Below, piece after piece: positions 1 to 11,504 of a stretch of 64,000 nt of DNA (positions are counted from its first letter, which is position 1; every line of letters begins with the position of its first letter). The notes beneath the pieces are model-generated. The model saw only the letters and a list, made by a program, of their open reading frames with translations. It did no database searches and was not told where the DNA came from. The DNA is from Rhytidiadelphus loreus (lineage: Eukaryota > Streptophyta > Bryopsida > Hypnales > Hylocomiaceae): the NCBI GenBank assembly GCA_947034895.1, contig OX344762.1:36808760-36872759 (forward strand), in the 5' to 3' direction. Position numbers and translations under genes: made by a program.

Positions 1-410
1 TTCTATTTTATACCTACTTCTACTTAACAATTTTTTAAGAATGATAATTAATTTTTAAATTTTTTTTTTTTTTACCTAGACTCTCAATTCAATTCTCCAC
101 TATAAAAATTTAAAGCTCAAAACTCTGTAGTGCAAAAATTTTAAGTTAAAAATGTTCAAAGTCAAAAAATCTATTCCCGTAATGTGCTGAAGTACTTGTT
201 TTTTCCACTTTAAACGCAGATATCTTGCAATCTGAGCGATCAAAAATTTTGAAATTTTTTCCACACACTCTCATACTAGTTAGGTGTAAGATCCTATGGT
301 TAGATATGAAAATAAAACAATTTTCAATTTTTTTTACTCCTTGCTATAGATATGGCAGTTTTGAGTGTTTTCAGGCAGAAAAAAGGCCTTGGTCCTTTAG
401 GGGTTAAATA
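1..410. repeat. AT-rich dispersed repeat, copy 1
   Basis: This stretch matches, in order, landmarks of two other places in the window (4195-4790 and 49325-50285): a CTACTTCTACTT..ACAATTTTTT block, a GCAnATATCT..CAATCT block, GATCCTATGnTTAGAT, and a tail with GGCAGTTTTGAGTG and GGCCTTGG.CTTTAGGG. The copies are diverged and no protein is encoded. The window edge cuts this copy. Confidence 0.6.
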
Positions 411-1695
411 AAAAATCAAAAGTTGATTTTTGTCGGAAATTAAGGGCCGGTATATACACGGCCTAGGGCCGGATGGAGGGCCGGACCGATTTGCCTCTAA
501 TCCAGCCCACAATCCGGCCCCAAATCACCACTCCGGCCCCTAATAATGTAAAGATAATGTATAGGGTTGAGTCCGAATTCTGAGGCCAAATTCCAATTCA
601 TCACTCCAGCCCTAGGTAATGTAAAGTGTTGAGGCCCAATTCTAAGGCCCAATTCTTGATTAATATGTTCTTGGATTTTTGGAATGTTCAATTAAAAAAA
701 TTATAAAATACACAGTTTTTCCTTTTTCTTCCTATTTTTTCTATTTTAAAAGAATAAAAAAGATTTTTTTTGTTTTTATGCCACATTTAACTACTTTTGG
801 ACTTTTGGAGTGTCCAAAATTAGTAAAAGATTCTTTGACAATTGTAGATTTTGACTCCTATAGGTGTTATAAATCTAGGAATGATATAGATTTTGGATTG
901 ACAATGTACAATGAATTTTGATCTTAAGAGATCTATGACATCTGGAGATCTCCAGATGAATAAAGTCCAAAATTCTCCCCAAAGTCCAAAAGTAGTTAAA
1001 TTGTGCATTTTTTTTATATTTTATATTTTGTTTTTGTTTTTCTTCCTATTTATTCTATTTCAAATATAGAAAAGATAGTTTTTAGACTTTCTTTTAACCT
1101 TTTCCTTTTTATTCCTACTTTATCTATAAAAAATTGACTTATTCATGAAGTAAAATTTTTATAGCACATATGATTTTGTATACATGGTCATTTTAATTTT
1201 TGTTTTCCAATTACATACAGTTGAAATTCAAAAGCACATGTTGAATGCCAACACATAAGTAACTTATTTTAGTCAAGTAGATGATAATGCTTCTTAAACA
1301 TTTGGATAATTTGTTGGTAACTTCTATGGGGTTGAATCCTTAAATTAGTCAATTTTGGAAAATATAAAACATGCACATAAAGACATGAAATCTACAATGA
1401 AAGAGAATCATTACTATTGTTAAGAAAAAAATTATATACATGATTTTTTCTACTTCAATTCACAACCTAAACTCAAATTATTGAAGAAGTTTAGGTTGAA
1501 GAAACAACTTGGTAGACATGTTATTGTACAAGAATGCACCATTTTTGAATTAGGTATTGTTGTAATTGGAACTCATGAACCCCTGTGTATGCATATGAAA
1601 ATATTTTTAGGAATATCACTTTGACTTTAATGATTGGCTTGTAAAGTGACAATCTTGGGGTAAGACAACCTTATAAGGTAGTAAGGGCAAAATGA
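411..1695. other. AT-rich non-coding stretch
   Basis: No gene is supported. Positions 440-660 contain several CCGG/GGCC-rich words (CCGGCCC, GGGCCGG) and two related sentences around TAATGTAAAG. A loosely similar CCGG-rich stretch lies at 3145-3370. The rest is AT-rich with poly-T runs. Confidence 0.5.
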
Positions 1696-1791
1696 GAGCA
1701 AGTCCATTGTGGGCAAAATTGTAATGGTGGTGTACATTTCAAAACTTGAATGTGCATGACCATTACAATTTTGCCCACAATAGTCTTGCTC
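1696..1791. repeat. Long foldback hairpin
   Basis: The arms 1696-1739 and 1746-1791 are near-complementary over about 44 bp around a loop of a few bases. GAGCAAG pairs with CTTGCTC, and a block containing TGTGGGCAAAATTGTAATGG pairs with its reverse complement. It could be a foldback MITE or a miRNA-type precursor; the sequence alone does not decide. Confidence 0.7.
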
Positions 1792-1890
1792 CCATTTTTT
1801 GCTCATAATAGAATAGTTTACCTTATATTCAAGCAACCTAATTTTACTATTTAGTGTAAATTTCTTAGAACCATGAAGATTTGGTTTTGG

Positions 1891-2473
1891 CTAGGGGAGG
1901 ACACTCTCACTACATTTGGGGTACCCACGTGTGGCGGTGGAAAAAGTAAAACATGTAATTCACCTTGAATAAACTATAATTTCATTCTAAAATTTTGAGC
2001 TTTGTTTAACAATGACTAAAGGTTTCTATTGACAAAAAATTCAATTCCAAATAACATAAGATATATTGTCTAGAAAGGGTTGAAAAATGAACTAAAATGG
2101 CATGTTCTCCAACTAAAATATTTATAGAGCTCACATGAAGATGACTATTGCATCAATATTCAACCAAAATAAACTTTCAATAGAAAGCTATTCTATATAA
2201 TTTTTTTTTCATTTTTCAAATTTTTTTTCTTATATAATATAGAGGTGTGAAAGTTATTTTCAGCTTTACAGTGTATCTTTTTTCTTCAAAAATTTATAAC
2301 TAATTACTATTAGCACAAAAAAATACCAATAATTCAAAACATAAACTTCTAAAGTAGTAAAATCTATCCATAATTTTTTTTTTGAAAAAAAAATTAAATT
2401 TTAAGGTGTATTACTTGTTTTACTTTTTCCGCCGCACGTAGGTTGCTAAAACATAGGGAGTGTCCTCCCCGGG
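1891..2473. mobile_element. hAT-like MITE with about 75-bp inverted ends
   Basis: The two ends are imperfect inverted repeats over about 75-80 bp. The left starts CTAGGGGAGGACACT and the right, reversed, starts CCCGGGGAGGACACT; both continue through GGAAAAAGTAAAAC to CACCTT. The element is flanked by the 8-bp direct repeat GGTTTTGG (1883-1890 and 2474-2481). Its 583-bp length, absence of coding sequence and 8-bp target duplication fit a non-autonomous hAT-type MITE. Confidence 0.8.
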
Positions 2474-2481
2474 GGTTTTGG

Positions 2482-4194
2482 TTATCCTCTTACTTAAAAA
2501 AAAATTCAATTCATTCAAGAAAAATTTGTATCTTAGTTGATTAACATCAAAAGTATATTGATTTTGTTCTAATAAACAAATTGTTTTTTTTGTAAGTACT
2601 GGATATCTTACTTCATCCATTATTATTTTTTCTCCCTTTTATCTAAAAATATTTTATATTTCTTATTAAAATTATAAGTAATTTATTTTCACTATTCAAC
2701 TAATTGTAACAAAAGAAAATTATATTATGTACACTTCTTTTTATTAATATTATTTTTTTATTACTGATTTTTTTAATTTACTATTCATAATTTAAATGTT
2801 TTTATTTTTAAAATTATAATTTTATGAATGCATCCAATAGGAGTTAAACCTACGAATACTCCAATTATAAGTTGGGTCAGCTTTAATTGTATGCTGTTTT
2901 TCTCAGTAAAAATTATTTTTTATTTTTTATGTTATACTATTTTTTTACTTCTTTTTTAAAGGAAAATGTATAAAACAAAAATCTGTTATGCAACATTACT
3001 TTAACCCAAATCGACAGCTCATGACTTTGGAATAATAAAGAGTCCGCACAAACAGAGATGAAATGAAACCAAAGATGAAGAAGCATTTAAAAATAAATAA
3101 ACAAAATTCTCTTTATCAATGGTAGAGATTTGTACAATCCAACGGAAGAGCCCAATCCGGCCCCAGATGGGAAATCGGGCCACCCAAAACCTCGGCCCGA
3201 TTGCTCCCTTAGAGCTGGATGGTTTGGTGCCAAAACCATGCCACCTAAGGTGACACGTAGGATGAGTGATGGTATCAATTCGGCCGTAGTATAGGATTTG
3301 GAGAAATAGAATGATCCCATTGGTTCAAACTTCAGTTGGAGAGTTCCGGCCGGCCTTCAATTCGGCCCCAAGTATATACAAGCCCTTACTTTGAGAGGAA
3401 GTTGGAAATCAAATAAGAATGTTGTGACCATTAAGCTCTATCCAATTGAATCCCAATTGAGTATTAATGCAGGTACTACATCTTTTGGTGCTCATTGTCA
3501 TTGTAACACAATGTCACAGTGAGCTCAAAAAAAGAAATTAAATTTTTAAATTTTCACATCCTCCTCCCCCTCCCCTTGCCTTCTTGTAATTTTCAAAAAG
3601 CAATGTAATTGACAAACAATGTGGGACAAACAACATCCTGTATCCCGTATCCCGTATCCCACACTTATATTTGTATTCTTATCCAATATTGTGCCATATA
3701 TGTATCCATATCTACATTCAATATTCACTATGTATTTGTATATAATATTGTACTTGTATCCAATATTCATTTTTGTATTCTTATCCGTATTGATATTTGG
3801 ACGGCTCAAATTAAATCCCACAATATCAACAACTTGTGATTTTTTGAAAAATCAACGGCAATTTCAAAGCTAGGTAAGCATTTAAAAAAAAATTAATGGC
3901 CTTTAAATTTTTTGAGAGAGGGGGCGGGGCAACTAATATCCTTGACAATATCTTTTGGGCACATTGTCCAATTGAACCCCACATCCCCACTCCAACCAAA
4001 TCCTAACTGCATTGTACAATGTGAATGTGGTTGTAGATAGGCTTTGAGAACTTGGATGCAAAAACCATTGTCAATGCCATAGTCTTTGTCCAAAGGACAC
4101 AACCAATAAATTAATGTTGTAAATATCAAACTACTAGTAAATTGGCCACATGGAAATTGCAAAATAGTAAATTCACCACCTTTTAAATTCTCTT
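2482..4194. other. AT-rich intergenic DNA
   Basis: No gene is supported. It contains a CCGG/GGCC-rich stretch (3145-3370), a short CCGTATC tandem (3640-3660) and a degenerate TATCCnATATT-type stretch to about 3800. Confidence 0.5.
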
Positions 4195-4790
4195 ATAATT
4201 AACCCCTAAAGTCTCATTGTCCCTACGGGGGACAAAACGGAATTCGGGCAGGCTCCTATGATCTCAGTTTTTACTAAAACTTTTTGAAACTTTCTCATAA
4301 GATAGATAAGCTTATGAACTTTTCGGGAATATAATTTTTATTCCAATTGGTGCCCCCAAAGAAAAAGTTATGCCACAATAACCTCAAAATGGGGGAGACT
4401 AGGCAGAAAAATAATTCACAAAAAATTGAAATAAAAATTTTAATATTTTTTTCTTGTAGATTGTATTTTATTCTAAATGGGAAGCTTTGATTCATTCCAT
4501 TTGGATTAGTGATGTGAAAGTTATGGAGTTTCTTGTTTTGTGGGCAATCATAGCAACTTCTTGAAAGAATTTTTTTCCCCCCACTTTGAATGCTAATATC
4601 TTTCAATCTACACGGTCAAACATCACAAAATTTTTTATCACATGATTTAAGACAAGTTCAAAACAAGATCCTATGATTAGATTCTAAAAAATGTTTTTTA
4701 AATGTATTTCATAGATAAACATAGCAAAAGTGGTAGTTTTGAGTGGTTTTGGCAGAAAGTGGCCTTGGGACTTTAGGGCTTAAGGCATCA
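4195..4790. repeat. AT-rich dispersed repeat, copy 2
   Basis: The order of landmarks matches 49325-50285: GGGAATATAATTTTTATT, CAATTGGTG, AAGTTATGCCACAA, TTCATTCCATTT..ATTAGTGATGTG, CACTTTGAATGCTnATATCT, CAGTTTTGA-type and GGCCTTnGGACTTTAGGG blocks. No coding capacity is seen. MULE-1 inserted just downstream. Confidence 0.65.
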
Positions 4791-4956
4791 AAATCTTGTT
4801 GAAAAAATTTGAAATTTATATCTGATTCTAAAAAACAATTGCCAAATCACATTTTTCAACTTCAATTAATTATTTAGTATAAAATGTTGAATTTGACCAT
4901 TACTACGGTAGTGATAAAATAAGAAGCATTCTCTCATGTGGATTAGAAAAGACATG

Positions 4957-5036
4957 TGTGACTATTCAGCGGTGCTAGATTGTGAGCCTGTGAGCATGAG
5001 CCCAAGAGCGGTGAGCGGGGATTATGTGAGCGGTGA
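4957..5036 (+). repeat. MULE-1 left target duplication and terminal inverted repeat
   Basis: Target duplication TGTGACTATT at 4957-4966, terminus from 4967. The terminus is followed by a run of GAGC words at 7-10 bp spacing (TGTGAGCCTGTGAGC and onward to 5033), also present at the other three MULE ends. A subterminal ATAACCGTGG lies near 5155, matching ATGACCGTGG at the other ends; these may be transposase contact sites. Confidence 0.85.
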
Positions 5037-5463
5037 ATTCAGAATTAGAAAATTATGAAGAAAAGACAATTTTGGGCTCCAAATAGACAATTATTTTAAA
5101 AATTTGTGGTCAATTACTACTTTGAAGGTTTAGAATGCCTATTATTGTGGACCTATAACCGTGGAACTATTTAGGTGTACCGATTGCTATAGACATATTA
5201 GTAGGGACTTTTAATCGTGGTTTAGAGTGAATGTTTGTAGAATTGATTATTGTCAGTATGAATTTAAATAATAGGGTATACATTAAAAAGACCAGGCACA
5301 AGAGTATATTAAAACCAAAATTGATATTTGAAATAGTTTGTATTGAGTACATTTCCAAATAGTATTCACCCAAACAGATAGTGATCATACTGAAGGTATA
5401 TCTCTAATTTCAGTCTACAATTTCTAAATTTGAAATACCAATCATTCAAGTACTATTGGTCTT

Positions 5464-8400
5464 CTAGGCTTGTTCACAACTGTCACTTGAATCCTTGATG
5501 ATACCAGCCCTAATGAGAAGCAACTTCACTTCATTGAAGCTAAAGCTTGGAGAGTGTATGAACTTGTCGACTAGTGGATTCATCTTGCAGAAATAACGGA
5601 ATAAGTAGTAAAGATGTTTGCAACTCACATACTGATGCCGACCACCAATTGCAGAGACGGCCATATCTACAAAATCAGGACAAGTGCACTCAGAGTACAT
5701 GCCAAGTGTGATTCGATAAATCTTTTGTGAAGGTTCCGCTCCAGATTGAAGAGTGATAATGGCTCCAAGTCCGGGTAAAGGGAGCATTGTAACCCCCAAA
5801 ATCAATCCTTTTACATTACCGGCACTCTCCCATTTATTGCGATGCTCTGTAGTTGGAGCATTTCCATTACGGCGAATGGCCTTGCTCCTTCGAGTTGTTG
5901 GATATGTGTCCGCATTAACCGGACTACCTTCATTGTAAAAGTGCACCTTAAAGACATTTGACATTGTAAACAACCGTCGAGGTGACATAGGTGGCCGCTC
6001 TTGCAGTTGAAAGCCGGCTTCTTGTAGTAGCAGAGTTTCTTGGCGAGTCAGATTGGTGTGACTGAGCACTGGCCACACGTCTGGTACTTGGGGCCAATCA
6101 ATAACCCAAGGACGCCTAGAGCCTCTTACGCATCGTTCAATGTCATCTGGACAGAACCAGAAGTCCGTCATGATCTCCTTGTTTCCGCCATATTGTTTCT
6201 TGCGACCACGATACGTTGGGGCTGGAGTACCTTTAGAACCCTTAGCGATTCTGGCAGTGCAACGAATGTTTGTTCCTCTCTGTTGCGCGTGACATTTACA
6301 GCTTGATTTATGAGACAATCTTGCAATGTGCCATTGTGTAGTATCACAGTCACTCTCCATTGCAGTTGAGACGTGCGGTATATGTGGCAAGTGAATGACT
6401 GCGGCTGCTTCATTGGAAGCCATTGCGGGTGTACATGTTGATCGAATTTGCACTCGTGGTTGAGAGAAGTTGACCTTATCCGGACGATGAGAATCACCAT
6501 CCGACCCGATAGGTAGGTCGAGTTTACGTTTGCTACTGCCAAACACTTCTTCGCCTTCCAAATGTGGAATACGTGTTCCAACATCACTTGGGCCAGGCAG
6601 GTCATTCAAAGCCTCTGCAATCTTCTTTGGGTCGCCGCTTCGTCTGGCGCCTCTCAACTTCAACTCCTCTTTTGATGGCCCTGACCTTGATGTTGTACCA
6701 TTCAAGAATGCTCGATAATTCGTCATTTGCATGAAGGCTCGGATACAGTCATCACAAGTCGCGGCAAACAAATCATTACCACGATTACCGGATTGCTGCA
6801 ACCACTTGTTGTGAACTGTTTCCGATAAGTTGCATGATGGCAAGTCTGCTATTTCTTCGAGACTCAACCCCTAAAAGAAAAACACATGTATAGTTAGGCA
6901 TGGCATGTAGACATATAAAAAAAAAAAAAATGTTGGTAGACCACGTCAATTTTGATCACCATAGAAAGAGGTCAAGAGTCCCCTCGGCGCCGAGGGGACA
7001 GTCCTCCATGGCTCCACTCCCTATACTGATTAGACTTTTAAATAAATTAGAAATGATAATTCTAGGTGCCCAGAAAATAAGAATGACGTAGAATTGGTTC
7101 TGTGTATACAAATGAATAAATGAGATGATAAAGGGTGTACAAGCAATTCATATATCGATTGAGAAAGGACATCTATTGAAGTACCATTTGCATGAAGCCG
7201 CCCCATTGGCGATATTGGAAGTGCCAAAATGCAAGCCACAACTCCAATTCCCTCAAAGCCTCCTCTGAAGCTGCTCCCGATGATAGCCACCAAGAGTGGA
7301 TTGCCAAGTACCGCGTCTCCGCTTCCTCCATAGTCTTTGAATCCTTGTACTGCTTGCAAAGACGACTGTGTTGGTGTTGCATGTTTGGTTTAATGAGCTT
7401 CTGTGTATGGCGGTGTAAGGAAGTATTCCAATGCAGGAGACATGTACGTTCACGATTCACCATCTCTATTTTAGAATCTCCTGTACCATACACAATGCGA
7501 ACGGCATTCCAATTTGCTTGTGCACTGTCAGCCATAAAGCCCTTGAAGTTTGGATTTGGCACTCCGTTGCGTCTCATGACCTCGTTTAAAGACCTCCACA
7601 TAATGCTCTGCACCTCAGTATCTTCGGATTGCATGTCACAGACAGCAATAGTCATGACCTTCCTACAACCCATATCATAGACATGGCATGCCATAGTTGT
7701 CCAATCCTTCACCCGTTTGACGTGGTCAAACATGACCCATGCATTCTCTAAATCTCCACCGGGTTGCATGCGCTTCACCAAGTCTACTCCACTTCCAGGA
7801 CCTTCTACCAACATCTTAAACAAGTACACCTTATCTTTCCCTTGCCCAGGGAAGACACTGTCATGAATGTAGTCAAACTTCAAATTGCGCTTCATATTCA
7901 TAATACTATCAATAACTCCACCCTTTCCTGAGCTACGGAAAGAAGTAATGATATTACGGATGTTAGGAGAACTTAGTCTTTGGAACCTATCCATGACGTC
8001 CTCTAACGATTTTCCTTGTAACAACTCTTTAGGCCCTTCACCACTGTGTATCAAGTGACTGTCTAGAAATTGCTTACTAGCTGCGAGTGCAATGGCTGAG
8101 TTAGTAGCAGTAGGAGTTTTCGCAACCTCGCTAGCGATAAGACCGGAAATAGTATCTAAAGACTCTCTACACTCTCCAGAAGCTACAGGATGCATGTGAT
8201 TCCCTAAATGAATGCATGCTCTCGTCATCAACGCATTATCGCTAAACACGTAATATATTCTAGCGTCACACATACTAACACAACTTGGCGGATCTTTGCA
8301 TATCTTGCAAAGAATACTTGATTCTTTTGGGGCATCAGAGCCAACTTGAAATGGAGCAACAGTATATCCGCACCACTCTGTCTCGTTCCGCTTGGAGAAC

Positions 8401-9344
8401 CGTTGGAAGTATGAACAGTCAGAATTAGTACATACCAGATGACCCGCACAAGATGATTTTCTGAACTTCAACCCATCGTCGTTGTGGATATTAGATGTCA
8501 TGGTGCGACACCAAACATGACCATCGTATCGTTTATCCATCCCTTGAAGATTACCCCTACTACATGACGAAGAAGAGACACGAATTGATGGCAATTCGAA
8601 TACTACGTCTCCATCAAAGGCTGCAGGAAGGTACTGCACTTTGTGGTGGATTAGTGAATTGTAATCTAATGCAGCAACTTCATTCCTCGATCTTCGAACT
8701 GATGCAAGATTCCTTAGGCACCCAACTATACTAGTCGCTCCAATACTATTTGGATACGTCGGTGGACGAGAGCGAGTTGAAACCGGAAGACTATCGGATG
8801 GTGTACTGTATGTACCTGAAGCAGTTCTGTGGCCACCTTCATGTACTTCACTAGGAAGCATTGCTTCTACACGCGGCTGGCTAGGGGACTCTCCCTCTGA
8901 TTCACTAGATATATCAATGACAGGATCAAGGACTTCTTTCTCCATCTTAATATGATCAGGTGGTGTGCTAGTAATCGTGAAGGGCTGTCGTCCCAAAGAA
9001 TTATCAACATCATGTCGAGCAGGAGGCATATCAACGGTAGAATGATCTGACCGATGATGTACAATGGCTGTGGAGGCACCCATCATGAGAGACGACAATC
9101 CGTAAGCTCTGTAGCGACCACGACCAAGGTGCCAGACATGACCGTCCTCGACTTCTATCCTTAGCATGTGGACATACTCCTTCAATTGACCTGAATCGAA
9201 CATGACCTCCTCTTCAACATATATACTGGACTGGAGAAAACCAAAACGGACATGAAGAAGGTGTGAAGACACTACAGCATATCCTTCTATTCCAAGAGGA
9301 AGGACAACTGGAATTTCATGACCATCTGCACGAATAGAGGCCAT
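5464..9344 (-). CDS. Gene A (MULE-1): MULE-type transposase with SWIM zinc finger
   Basis: Two exons, 9344-7185 and 6870-5464, with a 314-bp intron (donor GTACTT, acceptor TTTTAG) join in phase to give about 1188 residues with no internal stop. The ATG at 9344 is chosen because MASIRADGHE aligns with MACIRVDGHE of A'. Features in order: a SUMO-interaction-like VIDISSESEGE near residue 142; clustered Cys and a final HMH (about 290-390) resembling a WRKY/GCM-type finger; a MULE DDE-like core with Asp in MFDHVKR (about 540), Asp in FMADSAQANW (about 606), then CLLHW and candidate Glu near 690; after the intron, a conserved SCNLSETVHNKW; and a SWIM finger CTC...CKH at about 1115-1139. By family it would cut and move the element in the nucleus. 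It is the most intact gene of the window. The intron holds the MULE-1 palindrome. Confidence 0.88.
6978..6999. promoter_or_regulatory. 22-bp perfect palindrome in gene A intron
   Basis: This is a perfect palindrome with centre TCGGCGCCGA and arms GTCCCC/GGGGAC. The same centre recurs six times in the first intron of gene B (11708-12290). MULE-2 carries the related centre TCGGATCCGA at the equivalent intron of A'. The role is unknown; it could be a protein site or an RNA hairpin. Confidence 0.75.
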
Positions 9345-10409
9345 CGACAGAAGATGGAGGATGAAGCCCAAAGAGAGATGGAGGACTAAACCCCAGACAA
9401 TATAGGAGATGGTGTGACTGAATGGGGTTCATATGTATACAAGATAGAAGCACGAGAATGACGTTTAAGAGGATATGATGAATGCTGGAAGTAAAGTTAA
9501 TAAGATATGTACAGACGTTGCTGATACAGATATTCCAAAAAGATTGAGGGCAGGCAAGGCGTCTCACATACCTAACTCATAAACAAGAGTTAGGCACAAA
9601 CTAAAGTACAGGTTAGGTGTCAGTACATGAGGGGCGCACTCGCAATTCCTATGCAACATCAATCCCGTTCATAGTACCCATCGAAGGACCCAGAAAATTC
9701 ATTACATCAGTCCGAGACTTAACTGCATATATCTTCAAATATGTCATCAAAGCATTCCTGTGTAAAACTAGAGTTGGACAACAAGAAATTGGATATTACA
9801 ATTCAAAAGCACCTCTATGTCAATAATGATGGTCTACCAATCATTCAATATAGAAATCTAACGACAACAAAGATCAAATCAAGAAAAAATCAATGTAATT
9901 CAAAATGTCAGATATATGCAAATCTTTTTTAGGGACAAATTTCTTAAACCATGAAGAGTGCCCTAAAGACATCTCTTAGTGTTAATTGCACTGTACCTAC
10001 AGAACATCCCTACTACTCTAATTAAAGTAGCATGACAGAGGGGTTAGATCTTAGAAGGAATAACCGGTTTAGGTGGATCTTCAAATTTTATAACGACCAC
10101 CATGAGTTTTCCATTATGGAATACATAATGGTGATGAGTACAGAAATATGGGATGTCAGATTTTAAAAAATTTGAAATTACAACTTCAAGATGATTATCA
10201 CAAGAAACCGTACTTCCAACTATCTTATAAAATGAAACCGAAACTGAGCATTCCTCAATTCTAGTGGACATGGTAGGACTTACTTATTATTGAGAGTAGC
10301 ATGTATATTATGTGAAGTAGTTGGAATCCATATTTCTGTATGTATCTCTATATTCTTATAGATTCATATCCATTTTCTTAGTTCATCTGCAATATGTGCA
10401 ACTAGTCTC
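9345..10409. other. Divergent intergenic region between A and E
   Basis: It should hold the promoters of A (leftward) and E (rightward). I see no clear TATA box. A short open frame on the minus strand (10271-10044, 75 residues) and another on the plus strand (9617-9826) have no counterpart in MULE-2 and are not called. Confidence 0.45.
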
Positions 10410-10783
10410 ATGCATGCTGCAAGAGGCATTATCGAAAGTGATGTAGAACATAGGATTAGGAAGAGGAGGAAACGAAGGAAACTCCTATATTCTTCGCGGA
10501 AACAATTGCTACGGTCTCGACGAAGAGGCAAGATTGTTCTAGTAACCACTACAACAATTCTGCAGGGAACCTCCACACTAGATGTAGAAAACGATTATCT
10601 ACTAGCTGATAGTACACATGGAAGTCACCGGGAGGCATCAAACATTGGTGAGGAGACATTGGCACAGTGCAGCCTAGGCTCAACTTCTAATTTCTACGTA
10701 AGTGAACATTTCTTGGGAAATTTTGTCAAGTCAATATTGCAATGGTTTAGGATATTTCTGATGTACTACAAATGTACAATTGA
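10410..10783 (+). CDS. Gene E (MULE-1): small basic protein, probably short or truncated
   Basis: A plus-strand exon 10410-10697 (96 codons) ends at a GTAAGT donor in phase 0. A possible second exon 10751-10783 follows a 53-bp intron and ends in TGA. The stretch RKRRKRRKLLYSSRKQLLRS aligns with KRRSRRRSLYFSSSRELRRS of the MULE-2 protein, which also has a phase-0 GTAAGT donor and a short intron. The location between A and B and the orientation with B are the same in both elements. The N-terminal 60 residues of the MULE-2 form are not found upstream. The basic tract suggests nucleic-acid binding or nuclear targeting; the function is unknown. Confidence 0.5.
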
Positions 10784-11504
10784 GAATTATCAAATCCTCA
10801 TGGTACTAGAAAATCCCTTACATCTCACAATAACATGAATTGTAGGTTGTTAATATATATGAAATCGTGTTGAGCACTGAAACATCTCTAACAACAGAAT
10901 GTCCAGATTAATTTCAACTGATTCATATTTACAAAATAATGGTTAAGGAATTTAAAACATTGGGAACTATAAACTACCTCCCTGCCCAATGAAATGGTAT
11001 TCATACATGTTGAGTATTCGTATCATGTACTACCGTACAATGGGCGTATTTTGGGGATTACGGTAATTCTAGATCCCTAGCTCATGTTTACTCTAGATTT
11101 TACAGAGCACCCAAATAAATGGATTTCCATGTGCAATAAACCGATTTCAATTAATGGTGAAGGAAGGGTTACATAGTATGATAAAATAAATGAAGACCGA
11201 ATTCGAGGAAGGTCTCTCGATAGGTAGGAGGAGGTCAACGACTACGGCACTGTGGATGAGGTCATTGGGACACGGGCTCGGGATGGGGTCTACGTGCCGA
11301 CCACACCTACCTGGTCACATTCGTTCGAGCCGGATTATTCCAAGGTTTTGTTGCGCCGTGTTGCACCCTTGCCGGTCAGTCTGCTTGAGATTAGGTTATG
11401 TTGGTAAGATAATTTCCTCCTGATCGAGTTCGGCATACATTCAAATTTTTCAGTCCCCTTCGTCTTGCGCTTTTGTTTCCCTTTTTTTGTAGAAAGTGGA
11501 GGCA

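Noticed and set aside
10044..10271. 75-residue minus-strand frame with ATG between A and E
   Set aside because: Codon use looks plausible, but there is no homologue at the equivalent place in MULE-2 and no other support.
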